Shown in pieces: positions 1-7,198 of a stretch of 28,489 bases of DNA. Made by a program: the position numbers and the translations under genes. This DNA is from a virus. How positions within the stretch are numbered: the first letter of the stretch is position 1; each line of letters begins with the position of its first letter. Below the pieces are notes generated by a model. It saw only the letters and a program-made list of their open reading frames with translations, was not told the origin of the DNA and did no database searches. The stretch spans positions 1 to 28,489 of IMG/VR virus record IMGVR_UViG_3300008267_000298; one strand, 5' to 3'.

Positions 1-1
1 T

Positions 2-793
2 GCTTACATTCGTAGAATTAATGATCCTCTAGAAAGAGATCTTGAAAAAGAAAGAGTGACTGCTCTTCGTGAAAGACTTCAGAATACTCTTGGAGGAATT
101 GATCTAGGTCCTAGATCTCAATTCTGGAACTACGGTCTTTCAACATCTACAAGTGATACAATGCATGTGCAACCTGTAAAACTAATTGATGGAGACAACT
201 ATTTTGATATGTCTGTTCCTCTACAAGAATTAGCCTTTGCATGGCTTAGAGTTCATCCAACAATTGCAAGCTCTTATCAAGCTTGGGAGCGTGGTGAATT
301 TCCAGCTGACACACAATTCTATGTAGCAGATGATGAGATTGAAAATGCTGTAATCTTCAAGAAGAAACAATTGATCAACAAGGCTATTGCTAAGTTTGAT
401 GCAATGACTCCTGAGAAGAAGCGTAAGGTTGCTCGTCTATTAGGACTTCCAGTAACAGAAGAAACTAAAGAAGAAGCAGTGTATAACCAAGTGGATAATG
501 TTTTGAAACAAACAGAATTCAAGAATGGTAAATACCAAGGCCTTTCTACAGTTGAGGTGTTCAACAGATTTGCTGATATGAAGGAAAATCTTCTTCACAT
601 CAAAGATCTAGTTAAACAAGCAATTGGTCATTCAGTGTATAGGGTGAAACCTAATGGAAGAATTTACGAAGGTGAATTTGAAGTGGCTACAGATGAAGAT
701 GAATTGGTTAGATATTTGGCAGATGATGATAATCAAGATGCCCTGATTACCCTAGAACAAAGATTAAAAAGTAAAAAACTGGCAGCTGTATGA
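2..793 (+). CDS. Conserved Bacteroidota-phage protein, 5' end cut by window
   Basis: The reading frame is open to the left edge, so the true start lies outside the window; the GTG at 56 is probably internal. About 263 residues are visible. The protein is soluble and charged. It has an N-terminal Arg/Glu-rich stretch, a middle part with a run of Lys/Arg after a 'MTPEKKRKVARLLG' helix, and a C-terminal part with 'YRVKPNGRIYEGEFEVATDE' followed by an acidic DDD segment and a basic tail. No signal peptide or membrane segment is seen. It ends in an ATGA overlap with the next gene, so the two are translationally coupled. I have an impression of similar proteins near capsid genes of Bacteroidota phages, but I do not know its function; a capsid-assembly or packaging role is a guess from position only. 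Confidence 0.85.
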   Translation, partial: AYIRRINDPLERDLEKERVTALRERLQNTLGGIDLGPRSQFWNYGLSTSTSDTMHVQPVKLIDGDNYFDMSVPLQELAFAWLRVHPTIASSYQAWERGEFPADTQFYVADDEIENAVIFKKKQLINKAIAKFDAMTPEKKRKVARLLGLPVTEETKEEAVYNQVDNVLKQTEFKNGKYQGLSTVEVFNRFADMKENLLHIKDLVKQAIGHSVYRVKPNGRIYEGEFEVATDEDELVRYLADDDNQDALITLEQRLKSKKLAAV

Positions 794-1521
794 TACCTGT
801 AGATAGTTTATTGTATAAAATAGACCAGAAACTAAATAAACTATCAACAAACGAACATCAGCAAATTCAGTTAGAAGATAAAATTTTAGCTTTAAATGAA
901 GCTCAGATAAAGCTGATAAAACAAAAAGTTGATGGTTTAAGTACAGTTTCTGGAATGGGACTGGATGCCTTTAAGAAAAGGTATGAAGACCTACAGAGCT
1001 TGGTTGAAAGTTATAATCATCAACCTCTAGAGTTAAGCCTACTTAACCCAGAATTAAATCAGTGGAAAGCTAACATACATCTGTTAGAACCTAAATACAT
1101 GTTCTACATTGATAGTTATGTAATAGCTGACAAGGGTAGATGTAAGAATAGGAAGATATGGATTAATAGGGATCTTGCTAAACGTGGTGATCTTCAGTTC
1201 ATTCTGAACAACACGCACTATAGACCATCCTTTGAATATCAAGAAACATTCAACTTCCTTTCATCTGATGAGATAAGTGTATTTACAGATGGTACATTCA
1301 CTCCCAAAACTATAAATATAATGTACATGCGTTATCCTCAATATATAAATAAAGAGGGATATATAATGCTAGATGGTGAACCATCATATGATCAGGATTG
1401 TGAATTGGAATTATACCTGGAAGATGAACTTCTAGATTTGACAGTTCAAAACCTTGCAATGTACACTGAAAATCAGTCTGCTGTCCAGAATAGCATATAT
1501 AGGATACAGACAAACGAATAA
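790..1521 (+). CDS. Coiled-coil virion protein with adaptor-like C-terminal domain
   Basis: This is a 243-residue protein whose start codon overlaps the upstream stop (ATGA). Residues 1-75 are heptad-rich (Leu/Ile/Lys/Gln) and likely a coiled coil. Residues about 95-243 form a mixed alpha/beta domain with many aromatic residues. It ends in a helical segment containing 'EDELLDLTVQNLAMYT' and an Asn/Gln-rich tail. An acidic hE.hhdLhhx.hA helix near the C-terminus is common in phage head-tail adaptor and T7 gp11-like proteins, which suggests a connector or adaptor role. That is an inference from pattern and position after the presumed capsid genes. No catalytic motif is visible. A short A/T-rich gap with a T-run follows before the next gene. 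Confidence 0.8.
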   Translation: MIPVDSLLYKIDQKLNKLSTNEHQQIQLEDKILALNEAQIKLIKQKVDGLSTVSGMGLDAFKKRYEDLQSLVESYNHQPLELSLLNPELNQWKANIHLLEPKYMFYIDSYVIADKGRCKNRKIWINRDLAKRGDLQFILNNTHYRPSFEYQETFNFLSSDEISVFTDGTFTPKTINIMYMRYPQYINKEGYIMLDGEPSYDQDCELELYLEDELLDLTVQNLAMYTENQSAVQNSIYRIQTNE

Positions 1522-1549
1522 GTTTTTTTATAATTTAAAATAAAACAAA

Positions 1550-2714
1550 ATGGCAGATTTTTCTCTAACTACGCTCTTCGTGGTTCCTGTTGGCACATCA
1601 ATAGCCAGTAGTGGTTCCACGCAAGACCTGGTTGCTGGACAAGTTGGTTTCTTTGATAAGGATTATCAAGCAACCGTAACTCCAAGCACCTCTCCTTATT
1701 TCTATGTTGCTCAAGGTCGAGTAAACACCTACCTCCAAGGTTCTAAGCGTTCTGATACGATCGCTGGTTGTGGAGATAACGCAGCTTGGTGCAGCATGTA
1801 AATCTAATGTAACTGAATGGTACAAAGTGGCTGGTTGTCCAACCCCTGCTGTTCAAATTACAGATGTTGATGGCTGGAATGTAAAATGTGGTGACGTTGT
1901 TACCCTTACACTTCGTGCTCACTCTTCTTACCTTGACACCCTGTATTTCAATGGTTTCACACGTTCAGTAACTGTACAAGCTCCTTGTTGTGACTGTGGT
2001 GGTGATCCTTGTGAGAACACTGATGTTAATGCATTGATTAATCAATTCATTGTAAAATTGCGTCAGCAAGCTCCAGGTAACAACCCAGATAACATTAGCT
2101 TCAACGACTTCTACACTTTTGAGAATGTTGGTGGAACTATCCTCCGTATCTCTGGTAAGCCTCTTACTAAGTATGGTCAGCCTTGTGATATCGCTGCATT
2201 CCCTTGGGAATATGACAGGATGTATTTCCGTACATTTGTTTACAGTGGACCAGCTACAACTGCTGACTTCATCGTAGCAGATGCTTGTAACATTGTTGCT
2301 GAAGCTCAAGTTGTACAGCGTGCATCTTACCCTTCAGGTACTTCTGATGAGGTTGCACAATTGGAAAAGAACTACTACAGCTACCAAGCTGGTTACCTGA
2401 AGCATCTCTATAGGATGAATGGTTACAATGAGAACTTCGAAAGCTGGGTAAGTAGCGGCACAACTTATGACACTTACTATGTTAAGTTTAATGAGTATAG
2501 CAAGTCTGCATACAGCTGGGGTGATTACATCAAAGAAGATTCTATGGTAATCATTGCTGTTCCTCAAGGAAGTGGTGCTGCTGCATCTGTTGATGCAATT
2601 CTTGAAGACGCTCTTGGTGTTATTGAGTTTGATAATGCTTGTGTAAGCACTACAACCACTACATCAACTGCTGCTCCTTCTACCACAACCACTACTAGCA
2701 CTCTTATTCCTTAA
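1550..2714 (+). pseudogene. Abundant Cys/Thr-rich virion protein, reading frame shifted (+1)
   Basis: Two overlapping frames read as one protein of about 387 residues. Frame A runs from ATG 1550 to TAA 1801 (83 codons). Frame B is open from 1725 and continues to TAA 2714. Frame B has no credible start of its own: its GTG at 1770 lies inside frame A and has no leader. The switch must occur between 1725 and 1801. Frame A carries 'AQGRVNTYLQGSKRSDTI' and frame B resumes with 'NVTEWYKV', which I recall as neighbouring parts of one phage protein family. Frame B has a Cys cluster (CCDCGGDPC), a beta-rich body, and a C-terminal tail with two S-T5-S-T blocks ending in LIP. Arg codons are mostly CGT, unlike the neighbours, which suggests very high expression and a major virion component such as a capsid auxiliary or head-fibre protein. 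The cause could be programmed frameshifting, a real mutation, or an assembly indel. The exact function is unknown. Confidence 0.7.
2646..2711 (+). repeat. Thr-rich C-terminal linker (two S-T5-S-T blocks)
   Basis: The last 22 codons hold STTTTTST-AAP-STTTTTST-LIP. The Thr codons mix ACA, ACT and ACC, so this is a protein-level repeat and not a simple DNA microsatellite. The same S-T5-S-T block recurs in the 1430-residue protein at about 13455-13478. Confidence 0.85.
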
Positions 2715-2747
2715 TAGGGCTGTAGAAAGAAACAATATCATATAACC

Positions 2748-2797
2748 TAAGCCAGAGGTGAGAGGATTCAATCTCAAATCCTCTGGCTTATTTATTT
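2748..2797 (+). terminator. Strong hairpin terminator with an alternative inner hairpin
   Basis: The arms TAAGCCAGAGG (2748-2758) and CCTCTGGCTTA (2780-2790) are perfectly complementary over 11 bp with a 21-nt loop, followed by the U-rich TTTATTT. Inside, AGAGGAT (2761-2767) can pair with ATCCTCT (2777-2783), which would compete with the outer stem. This fits a Rho-independent terminator or attenuator separating the abundant virion gene from the tail-fibre genes. No promoter of the Bacteroidota type is visible in the 15 bases between it and the next ATG, so downstream genes probably rely on read-through. Confidence 0.8.
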
Positions 2798-2805
2798 AAA
2801 AGAAT

Positions 2806-3372
2806 ATGGCAGATCTCAAATTAGATATATTAGTTATTCCTACATATAATCTAGAGACCTTGGGTATTGCTGATAATTCAACTTATCCAGTTAGTCCTGC
2901 TGTACAATCTCCTACTATTGAAATAGACGTTCCTGGATTTGGTGTAGTGAGTCTTCCTTTCAATATAAATGACTTTAATATATACAATTCTACATCATTA
3001 GGATTAACAGCAGTGGGCGATCCTCTGCTACCTCTTCCTGATGGAGTTTATTATATTAAGTATTCAGTAGCTCCAGCATATTTAAATTATGTTCAGAAGA
3101 CCATAATACGCGTTGATCAACTTCAAGAGAAGTTCGATAGTGCGTTTATGAAGCTCGATATGATGGAATGCGACTTGGCTATTAAGAAGCAACAGAAAGT
3201 GGAGTTGAATAGCATTTATTATTTTATACAAGGAGCAATAGCTGCAGCAAATAACTGTGCTGTAGCTACGGCAAACAAATTGTACAATCAAGCAAATAGA
3301 ATGTTAAATAACTTTATTAGAGGTAATTGTAACTGTTACGGTAACAATTATATAAATAATAATATGTATTGA
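2806..3372 (+). CDS. Phage structural protein, beta domain plus helical tail
   Basis: This is a 188-residue protein beginning MADLKLDILVIPTYN. Residues 1-105 look like a beta-sandwich with repeated Val/Ile/Pro strands and the phrase 'LPLPDGVYYIKYSVAPAY'. Residues 110-175 are helical, with 'VDQLQEKFDSAFMKLDMMEC' and a following AAxNNCA helix. The C-terminus is rich in Asn, Tyr and Cys. I recall this architecture from other Bacteroidota phages just ahead of tail-fibre genes, but no experimental role is known to me. It follows the 2748-2797 terminator closely and ends one base before the next small gene. A role as a fibre base or adaptor is inferred from position. Confidence 0.75.
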   Translation: MADLKLDILVIPTYNLETLGIADNSTYPVSPAVQSPTIEIDVPGFGVVSLPFNINDFNIYNSTSLGLTAVGDPLLPLPDGVYYIKYSVAPAYLNYVQKTIIRVDQLQEKFDSAFMKLDMMECDLAIKKQQKVELNSIYYFIQGAIAAANNCAVATANKLYNQANRMLNNFIRGNCNCYGNNYINNNMY

Positions 3373-3373
3373 T

Positions 3374-3517
3374 ATGGCAAGTTGTAGAAATTGTGGTACT
3401 AAAGTTGGCTGTGGATGTCAGTTAATTAATGGATTGTGTGCAGGATGTAACGCTGCACTTAAACAAGCAACTAAAAGAATAAAAGATGTTATATCCAAGA
3501 CTTACAGATTGTATTAG
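3374..3517 (+). CDS. 47-residue Cys-rich zinc-knuckle-like micro-protein
   Basis: ATG 3374 opens a 47-codon frame ending TAG 3517. The protein has seven Cys in a C-x2-C-x5-C-x-C-x6-C-x2-C arrangement (residues 4, 7, 13, 15, 22, 25), then a basic amphipathic helix with KQATKRIKD. It starts one base after the upstream stop, and its last 32 bases overlap the next gene in another frame, which is typical of a compact phage operon. The paired CxxC/CxC motifs suggest zinc binding. A folding, assembly or nucleic-acid role cannot be told apart. My impression is that very similar tiny Cys-rich frames occur in other Bacteroidota phages beside this block, which supports it being a real gene. Confidence 0.7.
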   Translation: MASCRNCGTKVGCGCQLINGLCAGCNAALKQATKRIKDVISKTYRLY

Positions 3518-3752
3518 TTGTACAACTATTCCAGCTCTGATGGCAGACATCGATTGTAAACTTACAGAGGTGGCAAACAAAGAATACAATAATATTGTGT
3601 TCTCTTTAAATTACGCTACAAATGGACCTCTTATAGATGACCTTCTTAATTACAGAAGGATTTTAAGATTTAAGTATTGTAATCTTGATTATGGAGCACC
3701 ATTCACTGTAGAGCAAATAGCAAGTAGAGTTAAAATATTAATTCATAAATAA
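3486..3752 (+). CDS. Small virion-block protein of unknown function
   Basis: This is an 88-residue protein. It starts inside the Cys-rich micro-gene (32-base overlap) and ends nine bases before the tail-collar gene. It is helical with four Cys (SCTTIP, DIDCKL, KYCNLD) and a central 'LNYATNGPLIDDLLNYRRIL' segment. No signal peptide, membrane helix or catalytic motif is seen. The leader AAAAGAATAAAAG before the ATG is purine-rich but not a Shine-Dalgarno sequence. From its place ahead of two tip proteins it may be a fibre assembly factor or connector, but this is inference only. Confidence 0.75.
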   Translation: MLYPRLTDCISCTTIPALMADIDCKLTEVANKEYNNIVFSLNYATNGPLIDDLLNYRRILRFKYCNLDYGAPFTVEQIASRVKILIHK

Positions 3753-3761
3753 AATAAAAAC

Positions 3762-4910
3762 ATGTCTTGTTCAAATTGTTATAACGGATGTGCTGAGATA
3801 GTTTCAGATAAATGCGTAAGATATACAGGAATTGATGTTCCAGTGTTGGGAATACAAACAGGAGACTCTTTGTCTTATATTGAGCAATCACTTATAGAAT
3901 TTCTCACATCCACTCTAAATGGTGTTGGAATTAAACCTATCATCGATCCAGCTATTATATGTGCAATTGTTAATGCCAATCTCCCTACATGCGGAGAGTT
4001 TACACTCAACGATTACCTTTCAGCACTCATTAAGTCTGTATGTGATTTACAAACTCAAATTGTAGTGCTTGATTCAAGACTTGATGTCATTGAAGCTAAC
4101 TACACTGTAGAATGTCTCACTGGTGTAACTTCCACTTCTGGCACACATGCTATTCTGCAAGCAGTGATTTCAAAGTTGTGTGATTTAGATTTGGAACTGT
4201 CAGCACTTGCTCTTGATGTAGATACAAACTATGTTAAGATTTCAGAACTAGATACATTAATCCAAGCATATCTGGATAGTCTACCTGCTTCTTCTAAGCA
4301 GTACAATAAAATGATTCCATACACTGTGGTTGAGTATTATGGCTCTCTGAGCTATTTTGATGCCACAGGAGCTGGTCTTGGTGACTGGGAGAAGATATAT
4401 CTGTGTAATGGTTTAAATGGCACTCCTGACAAGCGTGGGCGTGTTCCAGTTGGAGCTATACAATTAGTTCCTGGAGGAGCACTTAGTTCTGTTGTAAATC
4501 CTGCTGTAGCTGGTAATCCCAATTACGCTGTAGGAGATGCTATATTTGGAGCTAACACAATCACCCTTTCAGCTGCTCAAATACCTGCGCACACGCACGT
4601 AGCTACAACTGCTGTAACTGTAACAGATACACACAGACACTTTATTGCTGCAGATATTGCTGAGAACCTACCTAATCTTGCAAATGCTACATCACCAATT
4701 GTACGCACTTCAAATGAAGGTATTTATGCTGAATATGCACTTCGTGCTAACACAACTGGTCTAGATGCCACTGTAGGTAGAACAAGTCAAACAGCTGTAG
4801 GATCAATAAATGTTGGTGTTGGAGTGACAAATGCTGTAAATGTTGGTGATCAATCTCACAGCAATATTCAACCTACACTTGCTTGTTACTACATAATGTA
4901 CATTCCTTAA
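3762..4910 (+). CDS. Tail tip/collar protein with HxH fibre motifs
   Basis: This 382-residue protein probably forms a trimeric receptor-binding tip. Residues 17-48 carry a module (Cys, Y-x-G, P-x-x-G-I-x-T-G-D-x-L) shared with the next gene and likely used for attachment. A helical coiled region follows, with 'KLCDLDLELSALALDVD'. From about 208 on comes a tail-collar domain (microcystin-dependent-protein type): GDWEKIYLCNG, then GRVPVGA, then AAQIPAHTH. His pairs H277-x-H279 and H291-x-H293 resemble the metal-binding HxH motifs of T4-type fibre tips. The end 'SHSNIQPTLACYYIMYIP' is the usual collar-domain finish. It has no chaperone partner visible next door. Family assignment is fairly sure; the receptor is unknown. 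Confidence 0.85.
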   Translation: MSCSNCYNGCAEIVSDKCVRYTGIDVPVLGIQTGDSLSYIEQSLIEFLTSTLNGVGIKPIIDPAIICAIVNANLPTCGEFTLNDYLSALIKSVCDLQTQIVVLDSRLDVIEANYTVECLTGVTSTSGTHAILQAVISKLCDLDLELSALALDVDTNYVKISELDTLIQAYLDSLPASSKQYNKMIPYTVVEYYGSLSYFDATGAGLGDWEKIYLCNGLNGTPDKRGRVPVGAIQLVPGGALSSVVNPAVAGNPNYAVGDAIFGANTITLSAAQIPAHTHVATTAVTVTDTHRHFIAADIAENLPNLANATSPIVRTSNEGIYAEYALRANTTGLDATVGRTSQTAVGSINVGVGVTNAVNVGDQSHSNIQPTLACYYIMYIP

Positions 4911-4929
4911 TCTATTAAATCTACAATAA

Positions 4930-5766
4930 ATGGCTTGTGTACCAGGTACGCCATGCTATCCAGTCCAAGTTAATACTGTCTATCCAAAGAAGTGTAACAA
5001 TGGTTGGTTTGCTGGTTATCCAATAAATACGAATCTCATATGTTACAATGGTCCAAACCTGCCAAACACAGGTGTAATTACAGGGGATAACTTGAATGTG
5101 GTTCTTGAGAAGATAGATCAGGAGTTAGATCCTGTAACCTTAGTTCAAACAATTCTTCAAACTATATTAACCAATCCTTCGCTAAATGTAAGTTTTTGTA
5201 CTCTTGTAAATGCCTGTGTAGGAACTACTACAACAACTACAAGTAGCAGTACAACAACTACAACAACTACAGCTGCTCCTGTATATACTATTGGAGAACC
5301 TGCATTAGGTGGTATAATTGCATACATACTACAACCTGGAGATCCAGGATATGAGATAGGTGTTCAACATGGAATTGTAACAACAATTGCAAACATTGCT
5401 CAAACTGGATGGGGATGTCAAGGAACTTTAATAGCAGGTGCAGATGGTACAGCTCTAGGAACAGGTAATCAGAACACAATTGATATTGTAGCTGGATGTA
5501 GTGATGCTTCTGCTTTCTGTGCTGCAAAGCTATGTAGTGAATTGGTACAAGGAGGATATTCTGATTGGTATCTACCTAGTAAGGATGAGTTGAATAAGTT
5601 ATATTTAAATAAAATAGCAATTGGAGGATTCCCTGATATTTATGGATACTCCACTTCATCAGAATTTGATGCTTCATCAATATGGCTTCAGATGTTTAAT
5701 TTTGGTTTACAGACTACAAGTTTTAAAAACAATCCATATTACGTTCGTCCAATTAGATCTTTCTAA
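4930..5766 (+). CDS. DUF1566-type tail adhesin with Thr-rich linker
   Basis: This is a 278-residue, three-part protein. Residues 37-66 hold the same Y-x-G...P-x-x-G-x-x-T-G-D-x-L module as the preceding tip protein. A Thr/Ser linker follows at 5224-5271 (six Thr, three Ser, seven Thr). The C-terminal 160 residues match the DUF1566/Lcl-C pattern: a Gly-rich start 'GGIIAYIL', conserved Cys, 'GGYSDWYLPSKDELNKLY', a serine-rich Y-S-T-S-S-E-F stretch, and the closing 'YYVRPIRSF'. DUF1566 domains have a C-type-lectin-like fold and occur in surface and adhesive proteins, so sugar or surface binding is likely. It is the last gene before a terminator. An alternative is a decoration protein on head fibres. 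Confidence 0.85.
   Translation: MACVPGTPCYPVQVNTVYPKKCNNGWFAGYPINTNLICYNGPNLPNTGVITGDNLNVVLEKIDQELDPVTLVQTILQTILTNPSLNVSFCTLVNACVGTTTTTTSSSTTTTTTTAAPVYTIGEPALGGIIAYILQPGDPGYEIGVQHGIVTTIANIAQTGWGCQGTLIAGADGTALGTGNQNTIDIVAGCSDASAFCAAKLCSELVQGGYSDWYLPSKDELNKLYLNKIAIGGFPDIYGYSTSSEFDASSIWLQMFNFGLQTTSFKNNPYYVRPIRSF
5224..5271 (+). repeat. Thr/Ser linker T6-S3-T7
   Basis: Sixteen codons read T6-S3-T7, written with mixed ACA/ACT and AGT/AGC codons, joining the N-terminal anchor module to the DUF1566 domain. It is probably an extended and perhaps glycosylated spacer; glycosylation is inferred from similar linkers in Bacteroidota surface proteins. Confidence 0.85.
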
Positions 5767-5804
5767 TATATTAAAAACTCTGTTTTGTTGGTTTTACAGG
5801 GTTT

Positions 5805-5832
5805 CCCCTGGGCTCACGCCTGGGGGTTTTTT
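5805..5832 (+). terminator. Rho-independent terminator
   Basis: CCCCTGGGC (5805-5813) pairs with GCCTGGGGG (5818-5826) as a 9-bp stem with two G-U pairs and a TCAC loop. Six T follow (5827-5832). It is among the most GC-rich short stretches of the window. It lies 38 bases after the DUF1566 stop and before the next promoter, so it ends the fibre transcript. Confidence 0.9.
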
Positions 5833-5944
5833 GTTTAAATTATAATCATTTTGGTTATTATAGATAACCTAATTGATTAAATAAATTTGGAGAATTTCAA
5901 AAAGACTTGTATCTTTACTGCAATTTTAACCAAATAACAACGAC
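5833..5944 (+). promoter_or_regulatory. Bacteroidota-type promoter region with inverted repeat
   Basis: TTTG at 5886-5889 and TATCTTTA at 5910-5917 are separated by 20 bases, matching the Bacteroidota -33 TTTG / -7 TAnnTTTG promoter except for the last base (A in place of G). Transcription would start near 5921-5925, giving a leader of about 20 bases before ATG 5945. Upstream, GGTTAT (5853-5858) and ATAACC (5864-5869) form an inverted repeat around a 5-base centre, a possible operator. No small ORF of note is seen here. This promoter could drive the whole run of touching genes from 5945 to 21685. Confidence 0.7.
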
Positions 5945-7198
5945 ATGGTTGGCAACCAACACCTTCTTGACCAGCTTCAGCAAATGCTAAACTGGAAAAA
6001 AAGCAAAAAGTTTTATGCAGAAAAGCTTGGAATAGGTGAAGAAGAAGTAGGAAGTCTGCTTAGAGAACTCAAAGAATCAAAAGAAGCAATTAGAACTGAA
6101 GCAGAAACATCTGATTATATTGGTCTCCTTGAAGATGCTGTAGTTAAATATGAAGAAGATCTTACTAGAGGTGTAGGAGAAGTGATTTTTAATTCTGCTG
6201 AAGAAATTAAATCTCTCGATGAGCTTATTATAAAGTCAAAGATTGATACAGAGAAGTGGGAAATAACTAAATATGTTCAGAACTATTGGGGAAACAGTAA
6301 AACTCCTCATTGGCAGGTTAAAGCCTGGATGGCTAAAAAGTCCACTGAACAACTATTCCAAGACTCATTTATTGAGTTTCTTAAAGAGTACCAACCTACA
6401 TCTACAGAAGTTAAAGTTCCTAGAGACTACACTGATAAACCTTTAGCATCTTTAATTATCAATAAACAAGACTCTCATCTAAACAAATTTGACGTAGATG
6501 GGGACAATGATATAAGCAAAAGGTTCTCTAATATTCTACAGAAGGTGGAAGTTATTGTAAACCAAGCCAGCTTGTCAAACTCTGTAGACACAGTTTTCTA
6601 CATTATAGGTTCTGATGAATTTAATAGTGAGTTCACTGGAACCACAACTAAAGGAACTCCACAACAGAACATTCTTACATATCATGATTCTTTTGAGAGA
6701 ATCTGCAATCATGAGATAGAAATGATAAGAATGCTTCTTGAGAAAGCACTTGATGTACAAGTTATTTATGTAGCTGGTAATCATGATGAGTTTGTAGGAT
6801 GGCACATGATCACTTGGCTAGATGCATATTTCAAGAGTAATTTGAGAGTGACATTTGATTGTTCTCCTAAGTACAGAAAATATGTAAGTTATGGAGAAAC
6901 AGCAATGATGTTCAACCATGGTGATGCAATGAAGCCAGCAAAGCTTGCTAGTGTATTCCCAATAGAATTTAGAGAAGAATGGTCAAACCACAACAATTTC
7001 TACATATTCACTGGAGACAAGCATCATGAGATAAGTATTGACTTTGGTGGAATTAAGTTTTATCAAATACCAGCATTCTCTAACGCTAAGAGTTCTTGGG
7101 ATGAGAAGAATGGTTACACAATCTCAAAAGCTGAAGTTACAGGATTCCTTATAGATTATGAACAAGGAATGACAAACATATTCAAACAATATTTATAA
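5945..7198 (+). CDS. Calcineurin-like metallophosphoesterase with helical N-terminus
   Basis: This 417-residue protein has the full two-metal signature of the calcineurin/Mre11 phosphoesterase fold: D176-S-H178, G222-S-D224-E-F-N227, G278-N-H280-D281-E, H325-G-D327, and G357-D-K-H360-H361. The second and last motifs differ from the usual GDxxN and GHTH, but every metal position has a suitable residue. Residues 1-50 look like a helix-turn-helix ('KFYAEKLGIGEEEVGSLLREL'), and 80-140 contain a Trp-rich helical stretch. Likely activities are DNA nuclease or phosphodiesterase; the HTH favours DNA. It is the first gene after the 5833-5944 promoter and overlaps the next start (TAATG). It sits oddly inside a tail-structure block, so a role in processing or protecting DNA during late assembly is possible. 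Family sure, substrate unknown. Confidence 0.88.
   Translation: MVGNQHLLDQLQQMLNWKKSKKFYAEKLGIGEEEVGSLLRELKESKEAIRTEAETSDYIGLLEDAVVKYEEDLTRGVGEVIFNSAEEIKSLDELIIKSKIDTEKWEITKYVQNYWGNSKTPHWQVKAWMAKKSTEQLFQDSFIEFLKEYQPTSTEVKVPRDYTDKPLASLIINKQDSHLNKFDVDGDNDISKRFSNILQKVEVIVNQASLSNSVDTVFYIIGSDEFNSEFTGTTTKGTPQQNILTYHDSFERICNHEIEMIRMLLEKALDVQVIYVAGNHDEFVGWHMITWLDAYFKSNLRVTFDCSPKYRKYVSYGETAMMFNHGDAMKPAKLASVFPIEFREEWSNHNNFYIFTGDKHHEISIDFGGIKFYQIPAFSNAKSSWDEKNGYTISKAEVTGFLIDYEQGMTNIFKQYL

Noticed and set aside
1522-1549. Promoter ahead of the abundant virion gene
   Set aside because: The 28-base gap is A/T-rich with a T-run, but no TTTG / TAnnTTTG pair with correct spacing could be fitted there.
1770-2714. 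Independent 314-residue gene from GTG 1770
   Set aside because: The GTG lies inside the upstream frame with no leader, and the frame is already open from 1725; it reads as the continuation of the 1550 gene after a shift.
5284-5766. Diversity-generating retroelement target in the DUF1566 domain
   Set aside because: Such lectin-like folds can be DGR targets, but no reverse transcriptase, template repeat or near-repeat of the 3' end was noticed in the window.
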